DNA of 60,586 nucleotides from Thermoactinospora rubra (GTDB lineage Bacteria > Actinomycetota > Actinomycetes > Streptosporangiales > Streptosporangiaceae). The notes beneath the pieces were generated by a model. The model searched no databases. It was given only the letters and a program-made list of their open reading frames with translations, and was not told where the DNA came from. Both the position numbers and the translations under genes were made by a program. The stretch spans positions 2,501-63,086 of the forward strand of contig NZ_KZ084328.1 of the NCBI RefSeq assembly GCF_002093975.1, given 5' to 3'. Below are positions 15,075-25,897 of the stretch, one piece after another; the first letter of the stretch is position 1, and the number at the start of each line of letters is the position of its first letter.

Positions 15075-15241
15075 TCGCATCGGCCCTTCGGCCAGTGGGG
15101 TCGCTTCCTCCCCGAACACACCACCGCCGTCAGCCCGCTCGATCGACTCCTCCACCACGGCATCGTGGTCGTCACCGAGGGGAGTCCTTTCGCATGCGAC
15201 AGGCCCGCGCCCCAGGCCCGGCGCGCCTCGCCACAAAGTAG
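15075..15241 (+). pseudogene. IS21-family IstB-like ATPase, C-terminal relic with frameshift
   Basis: The translated stretch FGQWGRFLPEHTTAVSPLDR, continuing into LLHHGIVVVTEG, is the conserved C-terminal end of IstB helper ATPases of IS21-family elements. After 15181 one base is missing: the frame moves and continues as ESFRMRQARAPGPARLATK to a TAG at 15239-15241, which completes the IstB terminus. The N-terminal AAA+ part with Walker motifs and any istA are absent. This is a decayed insertion sequence end, not an active element. Confidence 0.8.
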
Positions 15242-15433
15242 CCGACTTCGGCGAGATGGGGACCTCGGCTCGGTCCCAACGGCGACACGCACGTGGCCAT
15301 TGACACTCGTGGCGACCCGCCACCCAGAGGTTTCGTCGAGATGCGCGGCGGAGGCACGAGGCCGACCGGGTGACACTCTGTGCGTCGAGGCCGTCCAGTC
15401 CGCGCCGTGGACCGCCATCAGACGCGCGCCACC

Positions 15434-15488
15434 GTGCCCGACCGCCCGTGCCCGACCGCCCGTGCCCGACCGCCCGTGCCCGACCGCC
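15434..15488. repeat. 14-bp tandem repeat, about 3.9 copies
   Basis: The unit GTGCCCGACCGCCC is repeated exactly at 15434, 15448 and 15462, with a fourth 13-base copy from 15476. It lies in non-coding sequence between the IstB relic and the AT-rich tract. Slipped-strand variation is likely between strains. The stretch 15242-15433 before it has no gene that I can support; it may be decayed insertion-sequence flank. Confidence 0.9.
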
Positions 15489-15593
15489 ATGCTCGCGCAC
15501 CGGCGCCGACCGGTCACGTCCATCCGCTCGTGGCGGCGTTCCGATGCTCACCCTCGCAGCCGACTCCCCACCACAAATGCCATTTGAAGCGAT

Positions 15594-15650
15594 ATGTCCG
15601 ATTTATCATAGATAATTCGGAATGTCCAGATTTATTGTAGATATTTCGTA
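15594..15650. repeat. two adjacent imperfect 28/29-bp direct repeats in an AT-rich tract
   Basis: Copy 1 (15594-15621) and copy 2 (15622-15650) share ATGTCC, GATTTAT, TAGATA and TTCG in the same order, differing mainly by one inserted base and a few substitutions. They lie directly next to each other in the most AT-rich DNA of the window, upstream of the secreted W-rich protein gene. The arrangement suggests a cooperative binding site, though a decayed non-coding origin is possible. Confidence 0.7.
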
Positions 15651-15685
15651 GCCTATATGATTTCACAGTCTTATCGATCATGATA

Positions 15686-15697
15686 TGCATTAATGCA
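15686..15697. promoter_or_regulatory. 12-bp perfect palindrome upstream of secreted protein gene
   Basis: TGCATTAATGCA is self-complementary over all 12 bases and lies 36 bases after the tandem repeats and about 160 bases before the start of the secreted protein gene. The half-site resembles the ARG-box arm, but the spacing is 2 bases, not 4, so ArgR binding is not assumed. The rest of 15541-15855 is AT-rich leader or promoter DNA. Confidence 0.4.
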
Positions 15698-15855
15698 GCC
15701 GTTAATATATGGCAAAACGGGAGATCATCTGTTTGTCTGGCATGCGGCCCGGAAATGAACACAGTGCACGAATAGTCGCTCCGATTATTCGGGCAAACCG
15801 CAAGACATCCCGAAAAAGTCATTCTCGGGTAGTCGTCTCTTCGAGAGGAAGCCCA

Positions 15856-16176
15856 ATGACCAGCTTCAAGCGTGCTCTCGCAGGGCTCGCGATCGGTACC
15901 ACGCTCACCGGCGGGGTCGTCGGCCTTGGCGCCGCGACCACCACTACCGCCGCGGCGGCCACCGTCGTCAGCTCCAACACGACCACCGTCGGATCCTTCG
16001 ATGCCGGCTGGGGCGGCTGCGGCTTCTGGCGATTCCGCCGCTGCGGCGGCTGGGGTTGGCGCGGCTTCGGCTGGCGCGGCTGGGGCTGGCGCCGGCACAA
16101 GGACAAGATCGTCATCGTCAACAACAACAACAACACCAACAACAACGACGACGGCCACCGTCATCACGACGACTGA
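15856..16176 (+). CDS. small secreted Trp/Gly/Arg-rich protein with Asn-rich tail
   Basis: 106 residues from an ATG preceded by AGAGGA. A Lys/Arg start and hydrophobic stretch (residues 6-27) followed by Thr/Ala form a Sec signal peptide. The mature part has a central block (about 51-80) of Gly, Trp and Arg with seven tryptophans and two cysteines (C55, C63, able to form one small disulfide loop), then KIVIV, an Asn-run (89-97) and a His/Asp tail (DDGHRHHDD). No family is recognised. Cationic Trp-rich and Asn-rich composition suggests a surface-active, aggregating or metal-binding peptide, but this is inference. A longer in-frame start at 15709 lacks a ribosome-binding site. Confidence 0.75.
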   Translation: MTSFKRALAGLAIGTTLTGGVVGLGAATTTTAAAATVVSSNTTTVGSFDAGWGGCGFWRFRRCGGWGWRGFGWRGWGWRRHKDKIVIVNNNNNTNNNDDGHRHHDD

Positions 16177-16185
16177 CAACAGAAA

Positions 16186-16204
16186 TCAATCCCTGAGGGA
16201 TTGA
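16186..16204 (+). terminator. short stem-loop after secreted protein gene
   Basis: TCAATCCC pairs perfectly with GGGATTGA around a TGA loop, starting 10 bases after the stop codon. It may act together with the stronger hairpin downstream. Confidence 0.55.
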
Positions 16205-16232
16205 GCGCGAACGCCTAATCATGGCGTCGCCA

Positions 16233-16268
16233 TTTGCGCGGACCGACAAAGTCGGTTCGCGCAAATTT
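16233..16268 (+). terminator. strong intrinsic terminator
   Basis: A 15-base stem, TTTGCGCGGACCGAC with GTCGGTTCGCGCAAA (one G-U pair), has an AAA loop and is followed by TTTC. It is the best terminator hairpin in the window and closes the secreted-protein transcription unit; being symmetrical it could also stop leftward reading. Confidence 0.8.
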
Positions 16269-16297
16269 CGGTCCAGGACGGGGTACGCACGCGCCTT

Positions 16298-16606
16298 TCA
16301 CCCCGCCCCCCGCACCGAACGGGTCAATCGCGGCCGCTCAACCAGGAAATGGTCGTTCGGCAACCCTGCGGTGGCGTCCCCGTCGTCGGCTGACCCGATG
16401 CCCTTTCGGGCGATGCGCACCCGGCTCGTGTCCCGACGGAGCCCGACGACCATGGGCTTCAAGTGCCGGCCGTCGTGACCGTTGCCGGCTGGGACGCCGA
16501 CCACGAGGGGCGGCCCGGACCGGTCGAGGCACCAGATGCGTCTTCGCGCTTGGCCGCCCTGCGGACGCACCCGCGCCGGCACCAGCGGCTGGGAGATCTC
16601 CCGCAA
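16298..16606 (-). pseudogene. IS5-family transposase relic with internal deletions
   Basis: The leftward translation keeps three islands of an IS5-group DDE transposase in the right order: SQPLVPARVRPQGG (N-terminal), LDRSGPPLVVGVPAGNGHDG with HLKPMVVGL (core, Asn/His-Asp motif), and VRIARKGI followed by VERPRLTR (C-terminal Glu region). The segments between them, including the first catalytic Asp and the DKAYD motif, are deleted. It cannot encode an active enzyme. The surrounding 16269-16297 and 16607-16730 contain nothing else that I can support. Confidence 0.75.
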
Positions 16607-16730
16607 CCCCGTCCGAGACGGTCTACTCCCCCTCGTTCCTTCCCGTGCCCCACCGACGTCCGGTTCACCACACAGGACACGGTCGTCGAAGCACCACCAA
16701 CGGTCAGACCCTTCGCCGAGGAGGCCGGAC

Positions 16731-16756
16731 AGGGAGCCGGTGTGTGCCGGCTCCCT
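16731..16756. terminator. isolated stem-loop
   Basis: AGGGAGCCGG and CCGGCTCCCT form a perfect 10-base stem with a TGTGTG loop, in non-coding DNA between the transposase relic and the four-helix membrane protein gene. No gene ends immediately before it on either strand, so it may be a left-over terminator or part of the decayed element. Confidence 0.4.
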
Positions 16757-16935
16757 CGATCATGACCGCCATCCCCAGACATCCCCAGACCGAAGCCGCA
16801 GGCAGCCGTCCCTCGATCGACCCCGCAGCCCTCTCAGCCGAGCCGGCATTACCTCCCGCGTAATCGCGCAGGTGAGGTGCCCGGTGGCACGGTGGACGCA
16901 TCTGATCCACGACGACGGCTTCCGAGGAGCACGCG

Positions 16936-17331
16936 ATGACCGCACTGACGGCGACCGCCGACCGCACCCGCTTCCTGCGCCTGGCCCTGACCCTCGACGC
17001 CGTGGTGACCGGCGTCAACGGGCTGGCCTACCTGGCCGCGGCGAGTGTCCTCAGCGACCTGCTCGGCCCCGGCGCCGGGATGCTGCGCGGCATCGGCGCC
17101 TTCCTGCTGGTGTACGGCCTGGCCGTGGGGCTGCTGGCCACGCGCCCCAACCGCGCCGGGGTCATCGGGGTCATCGCGCTCAACGCCCTGTGGGCCGTCG
17201 AGAGCGTCGTCGCCGTGGTCACCGGGATGGTGGAGTTCACCACCGCCGGCGCGGCCTGGGCGATCCTCCAGGCCCTGGTGGTCGCCGGCTTCGCGGGCCT
17301 GCAGTACACCGGCCTGCGCAGGGCCCGCTGA
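16936..17331 (+). CDS. small integral membrane protein, four predicted helices
   Basis: 131 residues with four hydrophobic segments (approximately 15-37, 45-65, 73-95, 100-125) separated by very short loops, and a basic C-terminus (GLRRAR). GAGGAG lies about 7 bases before the ATG. No catalytic motif is visible. It is followed 41 bases later by the SnoaL-like gene in the same direction, so the two probably share a transcript. Function unknown. Confidence 0.8.
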   Translation: MTALTATADRTRFLRLALTLDAVVTGVNGLAYLAAASVLSDLLGPGAGMLRGIGAFLLVYGLAVGLLATRPNRAGVIGVIALNALWAVESVVAVVTGMVEFTTAGAAWAILQALVVAGFAGLQYTGLRRAR

Positions 17332-17372
17332 CAAAGACGCTCGCGGAAAGACGACCGTTGAAAGGACATGGC

Positions 17373-17726
17373 ATGGACAACCTGGTCGAGCGGTACCTCG
17401 CCGCCTGGAACGCGACCGACCCCGAGGCGCGCGCCAAGGCCGTCGCCGGCTTGTGGACCGAGGACGGCACCTACACCGACCCGCTGGCCGACGTGGCCGG
17501 GCACGACGCCATCGCGGCCGTCATCGCCGGGGCGCAGCAGATGTTCCCCGGCATGGTGTTCACCGCGGGTGAGCTGTTCGACGCCCACCACGACCTGGCC
17601 CGCTTCACCTGGCGGCTCGGCCCCGAGGGCGGCGAGGCGGTGGCCGAGGGGTTCGACGTGGTGCGGCTGGCCCCCGACGGGCGCGTCCGCCAGGTGCTCG
17701 GCTTCCTCGACAAGGTCCCCGGCTGA
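17373..17726 (+). CDS. SnoaL-like / NTF2-fold protein
   Basis: 117 residues with the alpha+beta cone pattern of the NTF2-like superfamily: N-terminal helix with VERYLAAWNATD, the WTEDGTYTDPLADVAGHDAI strand-loop and a C-terminal hydrophobic sheet (VRQVLGFLDK). Members act as small isomerases, hydrolases or ligand-binding domains; no specific substrate can be given. AAAGGA is 6 bases before the ATG at 17373. A stem-loop terminator follows. Confidence 0.85.
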   Translation: MDNLVERYLAAWNATDPEARAKAVAGLWTEDGTYTDPLADVAGHDAIAAVIAGAQQMFPGMVFTAGELFDAHHDLARFTWRLGPEGGEAVAEGFDVVRLAPDGRVRQVLGFLDKVPG

Positions 17727-17752
17727 CCGGCGCCCTCTCAAGACCCTCCTCA

Positions 17753-17781
17753 AGCGGCCTCCCCTTCCCGGGGAGGCCGCT
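17753..17781 (+). terminator. stem-loop terminator after SnoaL-like gene
   Basis: AGCGGCCTCCCC and GGGGAGGCCGCT form a perfect 12-base stem with a 5-base loop (TTCCC), 26 bases after the stop codon. Confidence 0.8.
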
Positions 17782-17835
17782 CGCGCGTGAAAACGATTTG
17801 CCACCTGCATGTGCGGCCCCGCACAATCGAGGCTC

Positions 17836-19113
17836 GTGTCGTTGCTGTCCCACCTCCGCATGGACCTGAGCCCGCTGCGCGACTCCCGCGACTTCCGGCT
17901 GCTGTTCGGCTCCGGCCTCGTCGGCATGTTCGGCTCGTTCCTGTCGATGATCGTGCTGCCGCTGCAGATGAAGGACCTCACCGGCTCCTACGCGGCGGTC
18001 GGCCTGATGAGCCTGGCGGAGTTCGTGCCGATGGTCGTGTGCGGCCTGTGGGGCGGCGCCATCGCCGACGCGCTGGACCGGCGCAGGATCGTGCTGGTCA
18101 CCGAGCTGGGGCTGTGCCTGTCGGTGGCCGTGCTGCTGGTCAACGCGCTGGCGCCCAACCCCCAGGTGTGGGTGCTGTACGCCGCGGGCGCCGTCACGGC
18201 GGGCCTGGGCAGCCTGCAGCGGCCCAGCCTGGAGGCGCTCACGCCGCGGGTGGTGGCGCACGACCAGCTGGCCGCCGCCGCCGCGATCAGCAGCTTCCGG
18301 TGGAACCTGGGCGCCATCCTCGCCCCGGCCCTGTCCGGCCTGATCTACGCCGCCTACGGCGCGGCAGCCGCCTACGCGATCAACATCGGCACCTACCTGG
18401 TGTCGCTGATCCTGCTGTGGCTGATCCGCGCGGCGCCGCCGGCCGAGGACGCCCCACCCGCCTCGATCCGGTCCCTGGTCGAGGGAGTGCGCTACGCGCT
18501 CGGCCGCCCCGATCTGATCGGCACCTACCTCGTCGACATCGCGGCCATGATCTTCGCGTTCGCCACGGCGCTCTACCCCTTCATCGCCGACCACTTCGGC
18601 GGCACCGAGACGGCCGGGCTGCTGTTCTCGGCCACCGCCGTCGGCTCGCTCGTGGCCTCGGCCACCTCGGGCTGGACCGGCCGCGTCCACCAGCACGGCC
18701 TGGGCGTCATCGTCGCGGCGACGGTGTGGGGCGTGGCGGTGGTGCTGGCGGCCGTCATGCCAAGCCTGTGGGGCGTGCTGGCGTGCCTGGCGCTGGCCGG
18801 GGCGGCCGACATGGTCAGCGGCATCTTCCGCGCCACGATCTGGAACCAGACCATCCCCGACGAGCTGCGCGGCCGCCTGGCCGGGATCGAGCTGCTGTCG
18901 TACATGACCGGGCCGATGCTGGGCAACGCCCGCGCCGGGCTGATGGCCCAGCTGGGCGGCTGGCGGATCTCGCTGGGGGCGGGCGGCGCGCTGTGCGTGG
19001 TCGCGGTGCTGGCCATGGCGGCGCGGCTGCCGAAGTTCCGCCGCTACGACGCGCGCACCGACGAGCACGCCCTGCGGGAGAAGGCCCGGCGCGCGGCGGC
19101 GGCAGCCGCCTGA
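17836..19113 (+). CDS. major facilitator superfamily transporter
   Basis: 425 residues with about twelve transmembrane helices. The A-motif-like cytoplasmic loop GGAIADALDRRRIVLVTE between helices 2 and 3 marks the superfamily; the overall pattern (short N-terminus, RDFRLLFGSGLVGMFGSF) resembles the MFS_3/enterobactin-exporter type common in actinobacteria. Substrate unknown, probably proton-driven export. The GTG at 17836 follows GAGG and a CACAAT element that could be a -10 box for a near-leaderless transcript; ATG 17860 is the alternative. It ends 7 bases before a convergent small gene. Confidence 0.85.
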   Translation: MSLLSHLRMDLSPLRDSRDFRLLFGSGLVGMFGSFLSMIVLPLQMKDLTGSYAAVGLMSLAEFVPMVVCGLWGGAIADALDRRRIVLVTELGLCLSVAVLLVNALAPNPQVWVLYAAGAVTAGLGSLQRPSLEALTPRVVAHDQLAAAAAISSFRWNLGAILAPALSGLIYAAYGAAAAYAINIGTYLVSLILLWLIRAAPPAEDAPPASIRSLVEGVRYALGRPDLIGTYLVDIAAMIFAFATALYPFIADHFGGTETAGLLFSATAVGSLVASATSGWTGRVHQHGLGVIVAATVWGVAVVLAAVMPSLWGVLACLALAGAADMVSGIFRATIWNQTIPDELRGRLAGIELLSYMTGPMLGNARAGLMAQLGGWRISLGAGGALCVVAVLAMAARLPKFRRYDARTDEHALREKARRAAAAAA

Positions 19114-19120
19114 CCGGGCC

Positions 19121-19366
19121 TCAGCCGCTCTCGCGCCAGCCCTCGCGCTCCTCGGCCAGCGCGTCGATCCTCGCCAGGTCCGCCCCGGTCAGCCGCCCGG
19201 CCGGGTCCTCGAGGACGACCAGCCACTGGGCGTCCTCGAGGTCGTCCTCCCCGGCCAGCGTCTCGCGCACCACCAGGGGCACGCCGAGCTCGGGATGCCA
19301 CTCCCCCACGGTCTCGGCCGCCTCCTCGGCCTCCTCCCGGCCGGCGAACACCAGCAAGTGCCTCAT
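19121..19366 (-). CDS. hypothetical protein downstream of pheT
   Basis: 81 residues, acidic, with no membrane segment or known motif (starts MRHLLVFAGREEAEEAAETV). It begins 12 bases after the pheT stop, in the same direction, so it is likely the last gene of the pheST transcript. Codon use agrees with its neighbours. Not recognised. Confidence 0.75.
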   Translation of the reverse strand: MRHLLVFAGREEAEEAAETVGEWHPELGVPLVVRETLAGEDDLEDAQWLVVLEDPAGRLTGADLARIDALAEEREGWRESG

Positions 19367-19378
19367 GGGATCGAGAGC

Positions 19379-21951
19379 TCACGCCCCGCGCAGCTGGGCG
19401 CCGAGCCGGTCGGCGGCCACGGCCACCGCCGCGTCGCGGGCCGCCGTCGTCTCCTCCACCGTCAGCGTCCGGTCGGGGGCGCGGAACCGCAGCGTGTAGG
19501 CCAGCGACTTGTTGCCCTCGCCGACCTGGGCCCCCGTGTAGACGTCGAACAGCCGCAGGGACTCCAGCAGCTCGCCCGCCCCGTCGCGCAGGGCCGCCTC
19601 GACGTCGGCCACCGGCGTGAAGTCCGGCACGACGAGCGCGACGTCCTGCGTGGCGACCGGGTAGGACGACACCGGCGGCGCCTGGACCGGGCCGGGCATC
19701 CTCGCCTCCAGGCGGCTGAGCTCCAGCTCCATCGCGCACGTGCGGCGCGGCAGGCCGTACGCCTCGATGACCCGCGGGTGCAGCTCGCCCGCGTGGCCGA
19801 CCAGCGTGTCACCCACATACAGCGCCGCGCACCGGCCGGGATGCCACGGCTCGTGCTGGTCGGCGCTGATGTTGAGCTCCACCCGCGCCTCACGCGCCAC
19901 CGTGCGGGCCGCCTCGACCGCGTCGGCCCAGGTCGCCGCGCGGCCCTTGCCCCACCAGCCGGACGGCTCGATCTCGCCGGCCAGCACGACCGCGACCCGC
20001 AGCGGCTGGTCGGGGAGCGCGGCGGCGATGGTGCCCAACTCCTCGTCGGTCGGCCTGCGGTCCACCGCCAGCACGGGCGCCCTGTCCGGCGCCCCCTCGC
20101 GAGGCCGGTAGACCGCGCCGGTCTCGAACAGCGCCACGTCGGCGAAGCCGCGGCCCACGTTGCGCACCAGCGTCTTGAGCAGGCCGGGCAGCAGCGTGGT
20201 GCGCATGTACGGCTCGTCCTCCGACAGCGGGTTCGCCAGGCGGGTGGCCGCCCGGCGGGCGTCGCCGGCGGGAACGAGCAGGTTGTCCAGGTCGCGCTCG
20301 CCCATGAACGGGTAGGACAGCACCTCGACGTACCCGGCCGCGGCCAGCGCCCGGCCCACCCGGCGGCGCAGCCGCTGCCCCTCGGTCAGCCCGGCCCCCG
20401 CCGGGGCCTTGGGCAGGATCGAGGGCAGCTTGTCGTACCCCTCCAGCCGGATGACCTCCTCGGCCAGGTCGTTGGGGTCGGTCAGGTCGGGACGCCACGA
20501 CGGCGGCGTGACGGTGATCATGTCGTCGCCGGTCACCGCCAGCTTGGCGACCAGCTCGGGGTCGCCGCCGGACACCACGCCCGTCGGGTCGACGCCGCCC
20601 CGGCGCGGCGCGGGCGAGGCGCCCTCCACGACCGTGCAGCCGACCTGCTCCAGCCGCCTGACGACGGTCTCGCGGGAGTACGGGATGCCCGCGACGTCGC
20701 CCGGGTGGCTGGTCGGGATCGCGATGCGGACCGGCTCGACGTCGACCTGCGCGTGGGTGACGCCGGGCACGACCTGCGCGCCGCCCAGCTCGGCCAGCAG
20801 CTGGACCGCCCGCCAGGACGCCACCAGCGGCAGCTCGCGGTCGACGCCGCGTTCGAACCGCTTGGACGCCTCCGACACCAGGCCGTGCTTGCGCGACATG
20901 CGCGCGGTGCCCGAGGCGGAGAAGTGGGCCGCCTCGATCACGATGTCGGTGGAACCGTCGTGGATCTCCGTGGCCAGGCCGCCCATCGTCCCGGCCAGCG
21001 AGATCGGGCCCGACTGGTCGGTGATGAGGATGTCCTCGGGGTGCAGCTCGCGCACCACGTGGTCGAGGGTCTCCAGCGTCTCGCCCTGCCGGGCCCGGCG
21101 CACCACGATCTCGCCGGTCAGCCTGTGCCTGTCGAAGGCGTGCAGCGGCTGGCCCAGCTCCAGCATCAGGTAGTTGGTGATGTCGACGGCCAGCGACACC
21201 GGCCGCATCCCGGCCCGCGTGAGCCGCAGGCGCATCCACATCGGGCTCTTGGCGGCCGGGTCGAAGCCGCGGACCTCCCGCAGCACGAACCGGTCGCACG
21301 CGGTCGGGTCGGCGATGGAGGCCGGGTAGGCGGGCTCGGTGTCGTCGGGCACCGCCACGTCGGCCGGGTCGCGGAACGGCACGCCGTACGCCGTGGCCAC
21401 CTCGCGGGCCACGCCGCGGATGGACAGCGCGTAGCCGATGTCGGGGGTGATCTCCAGCTCCAGCACGTCGTCGCGCAGCCCCAGCAGCTCCACGACGTCG
21501 GCGCCGATCGGCGTGTCGGGCGGCAGCACCATGATGCCGGCGTGCTCGTCGGTGATGCCGAGCTCGCGCTCGGAGCAGATCATGCCCTCGGACATGCGGC
21601 CGTAGGTCTTGCGCGCGCCCACCTCGAACCCGCCGGGCAGCACGCCCCCCGGCAGCACGACCGCGACGCGGTCGCCCACGGCGAAGTTGGTGGCGCCGCA
21701 GATGATCGACCGGGGCTCGGCGCCCTGATGCTGCGGGCCGACCTCGACCATGCAGTGGCGGATCGGCTTCTTGAAGCCGGTCAGCTCCTCGATCGACAGC
21801 ACCTCGCCCACCACCACGTTCTTGACGTCGTGGCCGTGGGAGGTGATGCCCTCGAGCTTCAGCCCGGCCGCGGTGAGCCGGTCGGCGATCTCGTGCGCCG
21901 TGGCGGCCGGGAGATCGACGTACTCCCGCAGCCAGGAAAGCGGGACCTTCA

Positions 21952-21952
<1 letters not shown>
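19379..21952 (-). CDS. pheT: phenylalanyl-tRNA synthetase beta subunit
   Basis: 857 residues. Domains in order: N-terminal region starting [14 protein letters not shown], the EMAP/OB-type tRNA-binding domain ([21 protein letters not shown]), the B3/B4 editing domain ([16 protein letters not shown]), the B5 domains, the catalytic-like core and the C-terminal anticodon-binding (FDX-ACB) domain ending around [16 protein letters not shown]. Together with PheS it forms the alpha2-beta2 enzyme that charges tRNA-Phe and hydrolyses mischarged Tyr. Its start shares a base with the pheS stop (TGATG). Confidence 0.98.
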
Positions 21953-24197
<2,245 letters not shown>

Positions 24198-24261
24198 TTC
24201 TCTTGCGCCTCCTCGACCTCCAAGGCCGACAATAGCGGGTTTCCCGCCGGCTGGGGGAACC

Positions 24262-25065
24262 CTAGGAACCGCGCTGGGCGCGTGCGGAGGCGTACAGGCA
24301 CACGGCCGCCGCGGTCGCCAGGTTGAGGCTCTCGGCCTGGCCGTAGATGGGCACCCGCACCACCTCGTCGGCCAGCTCCAGCACCTCCTCGGGCAGCCCC
24401 CACGCCTCGTTGCCGAACACCCACGCCGTCGGGCCGTCGAGCCGGACCTCATCCAGTGTGCGCCTGCCGCTCCCGTCGGCGGCCAGGACCCGCAGTCCCC
24501 GCTCCTTCAGGTGCCCTACGGCCCGCGCGATCGGCGTGCCGATGACGACGGGCAGGTGGAACAGGCTCCCGGCGCTGGCGCGCACGCACTTGCCGTTGTA
24601 GGGGTCGACGGAGGCGTCGGTGAAGACCACGGCGTCGGCTCCTGCGGCGTCGGCGGTGCGCAGCACCGTGCCGGCGTTGCCGGGGTCGCGCACGTGCGCG
24701 AGGACGGCCACCAGCCGCGCCCGGTCCGTCACCGCCTCCTCCAGCGGGCGGTGCACGAACCGGCAGATCGCCACCACGCCCTGCGGGGTGACGGTCTGGG
24801 CCAGCTCGGACATCACCTCGCCGCTGGCGCGGTGCACCTGGACGCCGCCGAGCCTGGCCTCGGTGAGCAGCTCGGCGTGGCGCGCCTCGGCCTCGGCCGT
24901 GGCGAACAGCTCCACGGCGACGCCTTCGAGCCGCAGCGCCTCGCGCACCGCCTGCGGCCCCTCGGCCAGGAACCTGCGGTCCTGCTCACGGAAGGCCCGC
25001 TTGGTCAGCCTCCTGGCTGCCTTCACGCGCGGCGACTTCACGTTCGTCAGCTCGGATCCCGCCAT
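24262..25065 (-). CDS. SpoU/TrmH-family rRNA methyltransferase
   Basis: 267 residues. N-terminal substrate-binding domain (RRFLAEGPQAVREAL) then the SPOUT knot with motif 1 (AHVRDPGNAGTVLRTADAAGAD), motif 2 (VFGNEAWGL) and motif 3 (VPIYGQAESLNLATAAAVCLY). It 2'-O-methylates a ribose in 23S rRNA or tRNA. The ATG at 25065 was picked because GGGGAG lies 7 bases upstream; 25071 and 25080 are alternatives. It belongs to the infC-rpmI-rplT neighbourhood but follows a terminator-like hairpin. Confidence 0.92.
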   Translation of the reverse strand: MAGSELTNVKSPRVKAARRLTKRAFREQDRRFLAEGPQAVREALRLEGVAVELFATAEAEARHAELLTEARLGGVQVHRASGEVMSELAQTVTPQGVVAICRFVHRPLEEAVTDRARLVAVLAHVRDPGNAGTVLRTADAAGADAVVFTDASVDPYNGKCVRASAGSLFHLPVVIGTPIARAVGHLKERGLRVLAADGSGRRTLDEVRLDGPTAWVFGNEAWGLPEEVLELADEVVRVPIYGQAESLNLATAAAVCLYASARAQRGS

Positions 25066-25176
25066 GCCCATGCTCCCCATTGTCCCGTACGGCCCGGCCG
25101 TACTCCGCCGGCGCGCCCGCACCGCACCGCCCCGCCGCGGCGAGGGCGATGCGGGGAAGGCGGTCCGGACACGCGG

Positions 25177-25211
25177 GAAGGGGCCCGCCGGGAGAATCGG
25201 CGGGCCCCTTC
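25177..25211 (-). terminator. terminator after rplT
   Basis: GAAGGGGCCCGCCG and CGGCGGGCCCCTTC make a perfect 14-base stem with a 7-base loop, 53 bases past the rplT stop in the direction of reading. It probably reduces read-through into the SpoU gene. Confidence 0.8.
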
Positions 25212-25263
25212 TCGATGCGGCTTCTCAGTGCGGGTTTCCCAGCGCGGGTTCCTCGGTGCGGGC

Positions 25264-25647
25264 TCAGCTCGCGACCGGCGCGTTCACGTTCGCCGGGAGG
25301 GCCTTCTTGGCCGCCTCGACGAGCGTGGCGAAGGTCTGGCTGTCGTTGACCGCCAGGTCGGCCAGGATCTTGCGGTCCACCTCGACGCCGGCCAGCTTCA
25401 GACCCTGGATCAGGCGGTTGTAGGTGAGCCCGTTCTGCCGGGCCGCCGCGTTGATCCGCTGGATCCACAGGCGGCGGAAGGCGCCCTTGCGGTCCTTGCG
25501 GTCACGGTAGGCGTAGGTCAGCGAGTGGAGCATCTGCTCCTTGGCCTTGCGGTACAGGCGCGACCGCTGGCCACGGTAGCCCTTGGCGGACTCGAGGACG
25601 ACCCTGCGCTTCTTCTTGGCGTTGAGCGCCCGCTTCACGCGTGCCAT
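25264..25647 (-). CDS. rplT: 50S ribosomal protein L20
   Basis: 127 residues. The basic N-terminal extension [20 protein letters not shown] and the core [20 protein letters not shown] are standard for L20, an early-assembly protein that binds 23S rRNA and, in studied bacteria, represses its own operon. It lies 24 bases after rpmI. Confidence 0.99.
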   Translation of the reverse strand: MARVKRALNAKKKRRVVLESAKGYRGQRSRLYRKAKEQMLHSLTYAYRDRKDRKGAFRRLWIQRINAAARQNGLTYNRLIQGLKLAGVEVDRKILADLAVNDSQTFATLVEAAKKALPANVNAPVAS

Positions 25648-25671
25648 GTTTCATTCTCCCCGGGGTTCGCG

Positions 25672-25866
25672 CTACTTTGCGAGCAGCTTCTTGATCTTCT
25701 TCGTGTCGGCGTCGGAAAGGACGACCTCGCTCTTGAGACGGCGCGTCAGCGTGGACGACTTCCACTCGTTGTAGTGCGCGCGGTTGGCCCGGCGACGCTT
25801 GATCTTGCCTGTGCCGGTCAGCCGGAACCGCTTCTTCGCACCGCTGTGCGTCTTCATCTTCGGCAT
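25672..25866 (-). CDS. rpmI: 50S ribosomal protein L35
   Basis: 64 residues with the typical [20 protein letters not shown] start and Lys/Arg-rich sequence ending KKLLAK. The start at 25866 gives the conserved N-terminus; the open frame extending further upstream is not coding. Confidence 0.99.
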   Translation of the reverse strand: MPKMKTHSGAKKRFRLTGTGKIKRRRANRAHYNEWKSSTLTRRLKSEVVLSDADTKKIKKLLAK

Positions 25867-25897
25867 ACGCCGTCTCTCCCTCAAATCGTCGTTCACA

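Noticed and set aside
15434..15488. Possible CRISPR array
   Set aside because: The 14-bp units abut with no spacers, so it is a simple tandem repeat.
15709..15855. Longer start for the secreted protein
   Set aside because: No ribosome-binding site at 15709, and the added residues would bury the signal peptide.
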